Shown here: piece by piece, positions 9,942-21,512 of the stretch
Numbering within the stretch: position 1 is the stretch's first letter
Layout: the number at the start of each line of letters is the position of its first letter
NCBI GenBank assembly: GCA_002179805.1
Contig: NAVB01000010.1
Coordinates: 99,602 to 163,601 of the forward strand
Reading direction: 5' to 3'
DNA: 64,000 nucleotides
From: Acanthamoeba lenticulata
Taxonomy: Eukaryota; Discosea; Longamoebia; Acanthamoebidae
Program-made: the position numbers and the translations under genes
The notes under the pieces: generated by a model
Databases searched by the model: none
Seen by the model: the letters and a program-made list of their open reading frames with translations, nothing else
Told to the model about the DNA's origin: nothing

Positions 9942-12900
9942 ATGATGGAAGGGGCTGTGGGCCACCGCTCCCTTCCGTGTGGGGAGGATGAATATGGTGT
10001 TTGCCGCCAGGCAAGCCCCTTTGCGTTTTTGGACGTCCCTAAACGCGATAGCGAAGTTGATGAATGGGAGTCACATCTGCTTGGCTTTTCCATCCTTCCA
10101 GAGGAGCTCGTGGCCTACATTCTCCACTTTTTAGGACCTGACGAGCTCCTCTCGAGTGCGGCCGTGAGTCGCCAATGGCGGCGTCTGGCCGACTCTTCTT
10201 CCAAATGGCGCGATTTGGCGCTTGCGCGTTGGCCCCCTTCCACTTGTGATGCTCGAAACTATGGAGGCAGTTGGAAATCTCTTTACCTTGATCGAAACAG
10301 GTACGACATCACTGTGGCGCTGCTCAAGCGAAGAAACGTTGAGGCCACTTGCTCACATACATGCTGCCTCGAACGTGGTGTGTTATGTGGTGCAGATGCG
10401 GGCGAATGGGGACCTATCGTTGGGAGATCAATGGCTTCAGGCGCAAACGCGCACGGGAGAAAATCACCTCCCCCTGCTTCAACGTTGGTGGCAGTACATG
10501 GCGCCTTGAGTGCTACCCAGGCGGTACCTTCTCCTTCTCTGCTCCTTTGTGCTTCGCAATGTTTAGTATTCAACCAACCTTGCTTCGTCTCTTGTGCAGG
10601 CCTTATACGGGATCAGGTCACGGATGGGGGCACACTTTCGCTGTTCCTGCGGCATATCGATCCGGCTAGAGAGCGCGTGAGCACGAGCCTTAACGAGGGA
10701 GACGATGCCGAGGCCGCACTCCAGCTGGAGCCACAAGCCGGCACGCCGCTCCTACCCCACTATCACCATGCCGCCGGTACCGCCGTCGTAGAGAACGACG
10801 ATGACGACGAGAGCGAGTACGACGAAACGCGCATCCGGGCCGCCAGCGCCGCGAGCAGCAATACGGCTGAACAGTCCTCGGGCGACGCGTGGGCCCGGGT
10901 CGTGGCCTTCAACATCTTCATTGTAAATAATCTGAACAAGCGACTCACCATCGGCAAGCGATCCATCAACGAATTTCGCAAGAACGAAGAGTGGGGGTCC
11001 GCTCCCTCTTCCTTCTTGTCCTATCATCTCTACCGGGCAGCCTCTGACCATGCAGGTGGGATGATGGCGGTTGCATGTCATCAGGTGGGGCGACTTTGTG
11101 GCGATGAGCAAATTGGAGGAGCAGGGCTTTGTGGTGAGTCGCTCGCCCGAGCTGGACAGCCCGCTTATGGGCGAGAGTGAGGAGGCTCGCGTGGTGCGCG
11201 AGCGGCAGCGCCAACAAGCCGCCGCGCTCCAGGACCTCAAAGAGTCTCCGCCAGACCCGTCGGGCACGCTCACCATTGAGACCTTTGTCGTCGTTTCCGA
11301 CCCGTCCGAAGGTACTTTACACTCTCCTTCTGCTTTGTTCCCAGTTCGCTGTTCTTCGCATCAGCCAATGACCAACGCAACCACGCCACCAGGGCGCGTG
11401 ACTGTCGAGGAACTGCTCCGGACCTTCATCTCTGGTGTGTTTTCCGACAATCCTGCTCTCCAGGTGCGGTCAACTTGCCCTGCAGTTCCCACTTTCTCTT
11501 CCAGTTAGGACTCAGCTGGCATGCGCGTCGCGGCGGCGTTTATATATGCAGGGCGTGTGCCTGGGCAAGATGGACGAGTTGCTGCAAATGCACTCGTCGC
11601 CCACGTCCATCCTCGGGTCGCTCTTCGATGAGAATCACTCCTCGCAGAGTACGCCCTGCTCTGCCATCTTCTTCTCCGCACTCCTGTTCCTGCTGTGCTT
11701 GATTCGTGGTGACGATGATGATTTACCTTCCATCGTGCCCTCCTGTTGCCGGTCACGCAGACGAAGCGGACGGCAAGAAGACGATGCTGGATCCGTGCCC
11801 GAACGCCAAGCTGCGGGCCATCATCAGGAAGCGAGGCTGTATCAGCAAAATACTCGCCCTCCTGCATGACCCTGCCCAGGACATCGAACTTCGCGTATCC
11901 GCCGCCGGCATTCTCCAGGTTCGTCTCTAGGCCTGACAGTACAAACGTTTGAGTGTTGGGCGCTGATCACTGCGCGGATGGGCGAATGTGGGAATTGGCA
12001 CAGACCCTAGCGTTTAACGACTACAACGACGACAAGGCCATTATCGATGCTGGAGGCGTACCCATCCTGTTGGGTGCGCTTGCCCCGGATGCCCCGGGTG
12101 AGGCCAAGCGGACGCGAGTCGACCTGCAGGTCCTTTTCTCCTCTTCGCACGCTTCAAGCCCATCTTGATGTGGCTCACATGGGTGCGGCCCACCATACGC
12201 AGGTGTGCGCCGCAGGCACGTTGCTCAACCTGCAGCTTTGTAAAGAGTCTTCGCACATTGTACTCCAGGAAGGAGGTGCCCATACGCCGCACCCTTCTCA
12301 CCCGCATTGTGGTCTATCTGCGCCGCTATGCTCACGCTTGTGAAATGGCTCTGGCCGCGCCAGGAGTGGCCATCTGCATCGAGCTGCTGCGGGTGCAAAC
12401 GGATATCGATCTGTTGCAGGAGGTGGCGGGTGTGATCGCCAACGCGGCCGTGTGTGAGGAAGAGGGCGCCATCATCGTCAGCAAGCTCGGCGGGATCGCC
12501 CCACTCATGAAGCACCTCCAACCCTCTGGTGCGTACCTCCCCTTCCCACCCAAATATCGCTCATTGCCGGAGGAGCTCATGCGGCCGCACGCTTGTGCTG
12601 GGGTGTCTCCCTTTTTCAGAGGACGCCAGCGAGGCGGCACCGACGAGCGAGGAGGGCTCTACGGCTCCGGCCAGCCGCTACACCAACATCTACCCACGGC
12701 CCAGCGACGCTCAGTCCATGGACCCGACCGTGCTGCAGCTTAACAGGTTGGCCTCGTGACCCTTTTCGCTACTCTCTCTCTCTCTCTCTGTCTCTCTGAA
12801 ACTGAAAGACGCCACATATGCGCAGCGCGATCGCACTGCAGTTTGCGATCCGCAACTCGCCGCCCGAATTCGGGGCCAAGGACATGACGGCCTACGTGCC

Positions 12901-15168
12901 GCTCCTGAAGAAGATGTGGAAACACGCCTCCGTTGTACAGAAGTGCTGCGCCGGGATCATTCTGGTGGAGCTGTCCTTCTTCGTGTCGCCTGGGACCAAG
13001 TTTGTGACCAAGCGGGACATCGCGTGGCTGCTGAGCCTCGTCAACTCCAACGACATCGACGAGGGCGTCCTCCTGGGGGTCCTCAAGCTCATTGGCGGCC
13101 TGTGCGAGACCAACTATGGCAAGGCCCGGTATATATTTTTTAATGCTCTCATGATCTTTCTTCTCGTCCAGGCGGTGACTGACGTGAGGGGCACACGCAG
13201 GAAATGGCTTCGTGGGCTGGATGGCATCAATGCACTGCTGAAGCTCATCTGCGCCACTGACTCGCAAAATGCGCAGTGGTTCGCTGCCCATACGCTGAAC
13301 GGTGCGGCTCTCTTCCTCCCCTCTCTTCTCGTGTCTCTGCGCCACCAGTGTGTTCATGTCGGCTGATGGTGAGGTCGCTGCTTTTGCGCAAAGGCTTGTC
13401 CCTGTTTGACTACGCTGGGGCGAAGCGCATAGCCGAGTGCGCAGCGGTGGAGCTGCCGGAGCCACCTGTGGACCACCTGTTGGCCGAGCCTCCACGCGAA
13501 GCGCTGAGGGAGAAAAAGACCCTCTCGTCCCTCGAGATCCTCATCCGCCTCCTCAAGTCCAATAACGGCGGTATGGGCCCCACCCAAGACCGTCATGGTC
13601 GCTCGCTAGTCCGTTCACCTTCTTCACTCCCACAACAGGACCGCGCGTGGCCGCCTGCGACGCGCTCGCAAATCTGGTCCTCAACTACCCGAGCAGCCGC
13701 GAGACTCTCCGTGGCCTCGGTACTTGCTCCCCGTGCCAGGGGCTAGCCTGGCATCTCCATGGACTAACCGGTTGGAGGACGCCGGGGGGCCAATACAGGC
13801 TTAGTTGGGCTGGTGCGAGACATCATGGAGAGCTCCACGCACGCGACGCTACAGTTCATCGCAGCCTCGGCGCTGGCATGCCTGGTCGGGTCGCGCTCGT
13901 CATTCATGCAGCCATCAGCGTCATCGCTGTCCAGCCCGGTCTCGCCCTCCTTCACGTTCCCGTCGCCCTCCTACTCGGGTTCGAGCGGCTCCTTCTCTCT
14001 TTCTTCGCTTTCGTTCTTTCTCTCTCCGTCCAGCAAGGAGGCTCCCGCGGTCACTGCACCGGCCTCGCTTTCTTCTTCATCGTCATACACGTCGTCATCA
14101 ACATCGCCATCGGCCTCGGCACCGACGTCGCCCACTTACGGCTCGCAAATTATTCGGCGAGTTGAGGAGCCAACCACTGACGGAGACGAGAAGCCGCAAC
14201 AGCGCGCGTCGACCCGCGAACGCAAGCTGGCATCGTTCTTCTCGTCACCCTCTTTCTTCCCGATGGCGCGCTCTCGCTCTTCGGTCTCCATATTGGACCA
14301 TTCAAGCAGCACCAACTCGAACAGCTCCATCACCACCACAAACGCCAGCCGTGACAACGTCACGCCTCTCTCACCTCGCTCACCTCGCTCGTCCGGCGGC
14401 GAACGCGGCCGGGTAGCGGTCGTTCTCACCAAGTCTCTGGACGACGTCTACAACAGCTGCGTGCACCACCTGCGCAAGTCTTCGGGCTCGCCTCCAAGCC
14501 AGCAGTCGTTGTCGGCTGTGACGAACCCGCAGGACAGCCGCCTCGCCGACGTCCCGTCGGGGCCTGATAGCACCAACAGCAAGAACAAGGGTCGTTGTGA
14601 TGTGAGCGAGGCGGCGGAGCAAGAAGAAGAGGACGAGAACGAGGATGATGCCGAAGAAGAGCGCCAGCAGGATGAGCAGGAGGAGGAGGAGGAGGATGAT
14701 CAACAGCGGAAGAAGGATCGTGTCAAGTGCCGGCTGCCTCTGCGGCGTCGTGGCGCTACGCTCTACGCGCGCGAACTCGAGCTCATGCGGGGACCCAAGG
14801 GCCTCCGCGGCATGCTCTACGAGTTGGCCCACACCAAGAACCGCGAGGTCCAGTTCCAGGCGATCAAGGGGATCGGAACGCTGGGGAGCATGGACGACGT
14901 GTGCCTGGAGATGATCCTGAGCGAGCACGAGGGGCGGGCGATCGCACAGCTAGGCCGGTTCCTGGACTGCACCAACTTCATGCTGCTGCGCGTGGCGGCC
15001 TTCTCGCTCTACAGCCTGTGCTCCACGTCTCGAGCGCGGGAGGTGAGCCTTCTCGTTCTCAAGCATCGCCTCACAACCAAGCTCAAGTCGGTGGTGTCCA
15101 ACACACGCGATGCCTCCGCCAAGGCCCTTGCCAAGAAGACTCTCAAGATCGTTAACAAGTTCAAGTAG
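9942..15168 (+). CDS. F-box, MATH and armadillo-repeat fusion protein
   Basis: About 15 exons join in one consistent frame (roughly 1,250 residues). Exon 1 encodes an F-box (LPEELVAYILHFLGPDELLS, then VSRQWRRLADSS). Exons 2-4 encode a MATH (TRAF-C-like) fold: TYRWEINGFRR, ITSPCFNVGGSTWRLECYPG, LSLFLRHID, then FRKNEEWGDFVAMSKLEEQG and LTIETFVVV. An acidic insert (10690-10880) interrupts it. From about 11390 armadillo-like repeats follow, for example IELRVSAAGILQ, DAGGVPILLGALAP, VCAAGTLLNLQLCKESSHIV, VAGVIANAAVCEEEGAIIVS and AACDALANLVLNYPSSR. The last exon (about 13801-15168) holds a long Ser-rich and acidic linker, then a further ARM block ending KTLKIVNKFK. F-box proteins recruit substrates to SCF ubiquitin ligases; MATH and ARM are peptide-binding folds, so this looks like a multivalent substrate receptor (inference). 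I found no internal stop or promoter-like break, but transcript data are lacking. Confidence 0.8.
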
Positions 15169-15267
15169 ACGAATTACTGTAAATAATCAATCATAAATAT
15201 TACAATTTTCTCTTCCATTTTCTCTGCTTAATTTTATTTTGCCTTTCATTGATCTGCATAAACCAGC

Positions 15268-16114
15268 ATGTGCCGACGATGCCTCATTAATGTATGTGAT
15301 GGCTCCCTTTGCTCACTGCCGAGGTGCCCACAACTTACTCCTTTCTGCTTGCTACACACAGGTTTGCCCTCAACGGGTACCACCATGAGTAGAAGAGGCG
15401 GCACTGTGGTTGGGCCTTATTAGGGGGTTGCGTGCATGTGTAACAGGATCGGACGTGCCTGTCCAGTGGCTCGTACCTCATCAACTTCAAGGGGTGCGCA
15501 CTTCGCGCCGACTATGCAGCCTCATGCACTACCAAGTGCGTTCAACTCAACCGACGGCCGGGCTTGGTGCAGGTGTGGTGAGTGCGGCAAGAAGGAGTTC
15601 ATCAAGATCGCCGAGCTGGAGAAGAACGAGACCGACACCGAAGAGACGGTCACCTACCAGCACCAGTGCAGTGAGTGCGGCCACAAGATTGCCGACCACG
15701 AGTACACGTTCACCATCGACGGCGAGTACCAGGCACGTGACCACGTCCTCTGTTCCTTCACCCTTCTCCTCGTCTTTACGACATTGTTCTCATTCTCAAG
15801 TGTGCATGCTGCATCGGCTCCCCCCCCCCCTCCAGGTATACGAGATGGTGCGTCTTCCGCAATCGCTCCCGCGCTGTGGCATCGCACAGCTGACGGCCCG
15901 TGGCGCTGTTGTGTACATGGGGGGGGGGGCTAACAGAACTGCGTGCTCTGCGGCTATGGTGAGGATCGCGCGAGCATCATGCCCGACGTACGTTTGCCAA
16001 CCAAAAATTCTTATGTTTATTCTTTTGAAGCCTTCCTCGACTCAAGGGCGTCTGTTGCTCTCTCCTCCACTCCTACAGGACCCAGAGAAGATGGCCCAGT
16101 ATGATCTCTATTAA
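15268..16114 (+). CDS. CHURC1: Churchill-domain zinc protein
   Basis: Seven short exons (15268-15291, 15362-15376, 15447-15535, 15573-15732, 15836-15847, 15937-15987, 16079-16114) join in frame to give about 128 residues. Key segments are MCRRCLIN, SGSYLINFKGCALR, CGECGKKEFIKI, then VTYQHQCSECGHKIADHEYT, GEYQVYEMNCVLCGYGEDRA and IMPDDPEKM. These match Churchill proteins (MCxxC start, YDHLCxxCxHVIARHEYTF, LCLLCGxAED, LPDDP) throughout. Churchill is a small protein with several bound zinc ions, linked to transcription in vertebrates; its role in protists is unknown. The fourth intron (15733-15835) begins with GC, not GT: CAG/GCACGT. Two exons are only 15 and 12 bases long. Confidence 0.9.
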
Positions 16115-16200
16115 GGGTGGGTTACATGAGGTCAGCAAAACATTGAAAAACAAATACAGACCTTTCGACTCCTCCTGCAAAGCACAACACGGGGTGATGA

Positions 16201-16315
16201 TCTTTGCCACAGTGCCGGAGGAAGACTTCAACGCCTTTGCCGCCCATCACGTTCGTGTGCGTGGACAGGACGGAGGAAAGCAGCGGCCTGATGCTCGTGC
16301 ACGTAGCCAAGATGG
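16201..16315 (+). pseudogene. Decayed fragment of a universal stress protein gene
   Basis: TTTGCCACAGTGCCGGAGGA and what follows are close to the first exon of the intact gene at 21873. Shared blocks are FATxPEEDF, the VRVRGQDG/VVCVDG region, and the CGGCCTGATGCTCGTGCA stretch. The copy lacks about 50 bases in the middle, shifts frame, ends in a stop at 16318 and has no downstream exons. It is best read as a truncated duplicate left upstream of the glycosidase gene. Confidence 0.65.
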
Positions 16316-16536
16316 CGTAATCACCTCACTCATACTCAGAAGCATCCTACGCGTCAGATTCTCTCCGCATTGGTGCTCCTAATGGCTCCATAAGCTCCCG
16401 CGGTATTAACTACCCTCTAGTGGGAAAGCAACAGCATGGGAAGGGAACGATTCCCAGGTGGAGCAACCCGAGCCTTAAAACTTTGCAGTGATATTGTACA
16501 CTCATCATTCATTCTCGCCATCTTCACCTGGACACG

Positions 16537-19500
16537 ATGCAGGCAGTCCTCCTGCTCGTCGTCTGCACGACTCTATTCGCCACCGGCAACTGCGCGGTGG
16601 AGCAGGCGCAGTCGGCCGAGGTGTTTGCCGATAGCGTCTGCGTCAACACGCACTTTGGCTATCTCGACTCGGCCTGGGGCACGGACCGCAACCAACTGAT
16701 CCAGCTGATCGCCGACGCTGGCATTCGGAATATTCGCGATGACAACCAGGACGTGGGTCTACTGCTGGCAGCCAAGGGCATCAAGATGAACTACGGCCTG
16801 GCCGAGCTCGACTGGTTCACGGACAGCAACATCGAAACGACCCGTCAGTTTGTTGCGGAGACCAAGAACTTGATCAATAGTGGATTCCTTATTGACGCCA
16901 TCTTGAGCGTCAACGAGCCGGACCTGATGTGGTCTCCAAAGGGCATCGTACGTGTGCTACTACTCGTTCTTCTTCTTCTTCTTCTTCTCCTCTTGCTGAT
17001 GTACTGATCCGACAACACGCTGTGGTGTGGCGAAACGTTTGCATAACAGACCTACAACGGGAAGGGCTTCCCCGAGGGTCCGATGGACTACATGCGCGAC
17101 CTCTACACCCTGCTTCGTGCCGACCCCTTCTTCAACGACAAGTGGATCATCGGCATGCCACTGGCCAATGTGGCCACGCTACCGGCCAACTGCTGCAGTC
17201 AGTGGATGGACTTTGGCGACATGCACCCGTATCCCTTTGACGGCAACTATCTGGCGGCAACATGGGAGACCTACGACACCATTTACCGCTACTTTTACTT
17301 CAGCAACCAGGTACCTGCTGCACTCGCGCCTTCTCTTCATCATGCTCTTCATCAGAGCTCTCATGCTCGCTGTGAATGGACAGCCATCAGTGAATCTGGA
17401 CCAGCCGTACCCGCAGGCGTGGGACAACGCCAAGAAGTACTACCCCAACAGACCCTTCTTCGTCACCGAGACGGGCTATCCCACCGAGACCGGTCAAACG
17501 TCCATTCGCAGCCAAGGCCTCTACACCAACCGCATCTTCACCGAGTACTTCCGTCTCGGCATTCGCCGCACGTGCGTCTACGAGCTGCTCAACAACTACG
17601 ACAATCCCGATGACCACGAGTCCAACTTTGGCATTCTGTTCGCCAACTACACGGCCAAGCCGAGCTACACGGCGCTCAAGAACCTCATGGCCCTCGTGCG
17701 CAGCGACTGGAGTCCCTCGGCTTCGCAGTTGAGACCACCAACGTACTCGCTCAAGTCGCTCGACTTTTCTCTCACTGTGAGCGCGGTGGGCGACTACGAC
17801 CGCACCGAGTACGTGCATCATCTGCTGCTCCAGAAGCCCAACGGGACGCTGCTCTTGCTCGTGTGGCACGAGATCTCGGCCGAGGACGTCGATTCGCGAC
17901 GCCAGATCTATCCTCCGCTCATGCCGGCGCTGCTCACCCTGCCGCGCACGTTCAACGTACGTGTGTGGGCGCCCAACGACGGCCCAGGCCTGAGCAAAGC
18001 CTACTCCGCCGATGGCAAGTCGAGCCACAGTGCCGTATCGAACGTCTCGCTGCTCGTGCCTGACCATGTCATCGTGGTACAGCTGGATGAGGTGGCTTCT
18101 TCTCCCTCAGTCAGCTCGTCTCCAACACGCTCGGCGACACCATCCCGCAGCGCCACTCCTTCTCGCACGCCCACACCGTCGCCGACCCCGTCGCTGTCGC
18201 GCTCCCCGACCCGCACGCCAACTCCGAGCGTCACTCCGTCCACCACCAGATCGCCATCCTCTTCTGGAACGCCGGCGTCAGTAAGCATCACTCCGTCTCG
18301 CTCGCCCGCTGCATCCGCCTCTAGCTCCATTTCTGCCTCCCCCAGCCGTCTACCGACCTCGTCCGCCTCTCGCTCCATGACGCCCTCGCCGATTCCCTCT
18401 GCGACAGGCGTTCGGGCCCAGTCGGCCGAGGTGTTTGCCGACAGCGTGTGTGTCAACACGCACTTTGCCTATCAAGGCTCCGCGTGGGTCACCGACCAAG
18501 CGCGCCTCATCCAGATGATCGCTGACGCTGGCATCCGCAACGTGCGCGACGAGGTCGACCAGACCGTGGCACTCCAGCTGGCGGCCAAGGGCATCAAGCT
18601 CAACTTTGGCCGGTCGGAGCTGCCATGGAACACGGACAGCAACATCGAGACGACGAGGCAGATCGTGGCAGAGCTCAAGGAGGCCATCAACAGCGGCTTC
18701 TTGGCCGATGCGATCTTGGGCACCAACGCGCCAGACAACATGTGGTATCAAACCGGCACCGTACGTCTTCCTTTTGCGTCCGTTGTGCTCAACATTTTAG
18801 TTGCTAACCCCAAGATGCGATTGATTGGCCAGACCTACAATGGTAAAGGGTTCCCCGAAGGAGCGATCGAGTTCATGCGCGACTTCTACACCACCATCCG
18901 CGCTGATCCCTTCTTCAACGACAAGTGGATCATCGGCATGCCATTGGCCAATGTGGCGCAGCTGCCGGCCAACTGCTGCAGCCAATGGGTGGACTTTGGC
19001 GACATGCACCCATACGGCTTCGACGGCAACTACCTGGCGGCAACATGGGAGACCTACGACACCATTTACCGCTACTTTTACTTCAGCAACCAGGTACCTG
19101 ATCTTCTTCTTCTTCTTCCCTTTGCCAGTCGTGTCGTTGTTCCTTCGCTCACTGCGATGCCTTGTCCAGCCATCTGTGAATCTGGACCAGCCTTACCCGC
19201 AGGCGTGGGACAACGCCAAGAAGTACTACCCCGACCGGCCCTGGTTCGCCACGGAGACGGGCTACCCGACCTGGTCTGAAGGCTCGTCCATCCGCGCACA
19301 GGCCCTCTACATGAACCGCATCTTCACCGAGTACTTCCGCCTCGGCATTCGCCGCACGTGCGTTTACGCCTTCATCGATGACCGCGTCGATGCTGGCGAT
19401 CGCGACGCCAACTTTGGTCTTGTGTTTGCCAACTACACGGCCAAGCCGAGCTACACGGCGCTCAAGAACCTCATGGCCCTCGTGCGCAGCGACTGGAGCC

Positions 19501-21512
19501 CCTCAGCTGCTCAAGTGAAACCGCCGACGTACACTCTCAAGTCGCTCGACTTTTCTCTCACTGTGAGTGCGGTGGGAGACTACGACCGCACCGAATACGT
19601 GCATCATCTGCTGCTCCAGAAGCCCAATGGGACGCTGCTCTTGCTCGTGTGGCACGAGATCTCGGCCGAGGACGTGAGCTCTGGTCGTCAGATCTTCCCG
19701 CCTCGCATGCCGGCAGTGCTCACGCTGCCGGGGCAGCAGTACAACGTGCGAGTGTACGCGCCCAACGACGGTCCTGGTCTGAGCACGGCCTACACAGCCG
19801 ACGGGAAGTCGAGCTACAGCCAGGCGTCGAGCATCTCGCTGCTCGTGCCCGATCATGTCATCGTGCTTCAGCTGGACCAAGCGTCTCCTTCTCCTTCCCC
19901 TTCAGTTACCGCGTCCCCCACTCGTTCGCCAACACCCTCGACAAGCTCCACCCCGTCACGCTCGCCGTCTCCATCTCGCTCCCCCGCTGTGTCTCCCACG
20001 CGCACGCCAACTGCGTCCCCCAGCTCTTCGCCGTCAGCTTCGCCGACAGGAGTTCAAGCCCAGTCGGCCGAGGTGTTTGCCGACAGCGTGTGTGTCAACA
20101 CGCACTTTGCCTATCAAGGCTCCGCGTGGGTCACCGACCAAGCGCGCCTCATCCAGATGATCGCTGACGCTGGCATCCGCAACGTGCGCGACGAGGTCGA
20201 CCAGACCGTGGCACTCCAGCTGGCGGCCAAGGGCATCAAGCTCAACTTTGGCCGGTCGGAGCTGCCATGGAACACAGACAGCAACATCGAGACAACGAGG
20301 CAGATCGTGGCAGAGCTCAAGGAGGCCATCAACAGCGGCTTCTTGGCCGATGCGATCTTGGGCACCAACGCGCCAGACAACATGTGGTATCAAACCGGCA
20401 CTGTACGTTCTCGTGAATCGCGTTGTGTTTGATCGAGGACTCACCCGCCATCCCAAAGACCTACAATGGTAAAGGGTTCCCCGAAGGAGCGATCGAGTTC
20501 ATGCGCGACTTCTACACCACCATCCGCGCTGATCCCTTCTTCAACGACAAGTGGATCATCGGCATGCCATTGGCCAATGTGGCGCAGCTGCCGGCCAACT
20601 GCTGCAGTCAGTGGGTGGACTTTGGCGACATGCACCCATACGGCTTCGACGGCAACTACCTGGCGGCGACATGGGAGACCTACGACACCATTTACCGCTA
20701 CTTTTACTTCAGCAACCAGGTACCTGCTGCACTCGCGCCTTCCTTTCATCATGCTCTTCATCAGAGCTCTCATGCTCGCTGTGAATGGACAGCCATCTGT
20801 GAATCTGGACCAGCCTTACCCGCAGGCGTGGGACAACGCCAAGAAGTACTACCCTGATCGGCCCTGGTTCGCCACGGAGACGGGCTACCCGACCTGGTCT
20901 GAAGGCTCGTCCATCCGCGCACAGGCCCTCTACATGAACCGCATCTTCACCGAGTACTTCCGCCTCGGCATTCGCCGCACGTGTGTTTACGCCTTCATCG
21001 ATGACCGCGTCGATGCTGGCGATCGCGACGCCAACTTCGGTCTCGTGTTTGCCAACTACACGGCCAAGCCGAGCTACACGGCGCTCAAGAACCTCATGGC
21101 CCTCGTGCGCAGCGGTTGGGCTCCTTCGGCTACGCAGCTGAGGCCCTCGACGTACACCCTCAAGCGGCTGGACTACCACCTCACTGTGAGCGCGGTGGGA
21201 GACTACGACCGCACCGAATACGTGCATCATCTGCTGCTCCAAAAGCCCAATGGGACGCTGCTCTTGCTCGTGTGGCACGAGATCTCGGCCGAGGACGTGA
21301 GCTCTGGTCGTCAGATCTTCCCGCCTCGCATGCCGGCAGTGCTCACGCTGCCGGGGCAGCAGTACAACGTGCGAGTGTACGCGCCCAACGACGGTCCTGG
21401 TCTGAGCACGGCCTACACAGCCGACGGCAAGTCGAGCTACAGCCAGGCGTCGAGCATCTCGCTGCTCGTGCCCGATCATGTCATCGTGCTTCAGCTGGAC
21501 CAGGCCGCTTAG
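16537..21512 (+). CDS. Secreted three-domain glycoside hydrolase-like protein (clan GH-A-like)
   Basis: Seven exons (16537-16947, 17050-17310, 17384-18760, 18833-19093, 19170-20402, 20459-20719, about 20792-21512) give about 1,507 residues. Signal peptide MQAVLLLVVCTTLFATGNCA. Three tandem copies of a module of about 450 residues follow, each starting AQSAEVFADSVCVNTHF. Ser/Thr/Pro-rich linkers join copies 1-2 (about 110 residues) and 2-3 (about 55). The fold looks like a TIM-barrel glycosidase: the acid/base motif is SVNEPDLMW in copy 1 and the nucleophile motif is FVTETGYPT. Copies 2 and 3 read GTNAPDNMW, so the acid/base Glu is Ala, while ATETGYPTW keeps the nucleophile. A C-terminal beta-rich part (VHHLLLQKPNGTLLLLVWHE) closes each module, as in GH39-like enzymes. 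Introns fall at the same two places in every copy. Substrate unknown; likely secreted or cell-surface. Confidence 0.85.
16608..18092 (+). repeat. Glycosidase module copy 1
   Basis: The most divergent of three tandem modules. It keeps both presumed catalytic Glu residues (NEPD and TETGYP). Its first intron (16948-17049) contains a TTC microsatellite. Its second intron (17311-17383) is almost identical to that of copy 3. Confidence 0.85.
18418..19880 (+). repeat. Glycosidase module copy 2
   Basis: Exons are nearly identical in DNA to copy 3 (for example 18418-18760 against 20061-20402), but both introns differ from it. NEPD is replaced by NAPD. Confidence 0.85.
20061..21509 (+). repeat. Glycosidase module copy 3
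   Basis: Nearly identical to copy 2 in exons except for a diverged patch around 21110-21185. Its second intron matches copy 1. NEPD is replaced by NAPD. There is no Ser/Thr/Pro tail; the protein ends soon after VIVLQLDQAA. Confidence 0.85.

Noticed and set aside
12770..12800. CT microsatellite, with other simple repeats near 16970, 42945, 43670 and 63295
   Set aside because: Short simple repeats inside introns or spacers, without further structure.
13813..14432. Alternative frames across the Ser-rich linker of the F-box/MATH/ARM gene
   Set aside because: Only the frame that continues to the final ARM block keeps an open reading frame with splice agreement; the others are Ser/Arg or Pro/Arg-rich shadows.
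11390..15168. Independent armadillo-repeat gene starting at about 11367
   Set aside because: Splicing from the MATH exon enters this region in frame and I see no promoter-like gap, but transcript data could still revive the two-gene model.
18100..18410. Ser/Thr/Pro-rich array as an independent repeat or mobile element
   Set aside because: It lies in frame between two glycosidase modules and is an ordinary mucin-like linker; a shorter version joins modules 2 and 3.
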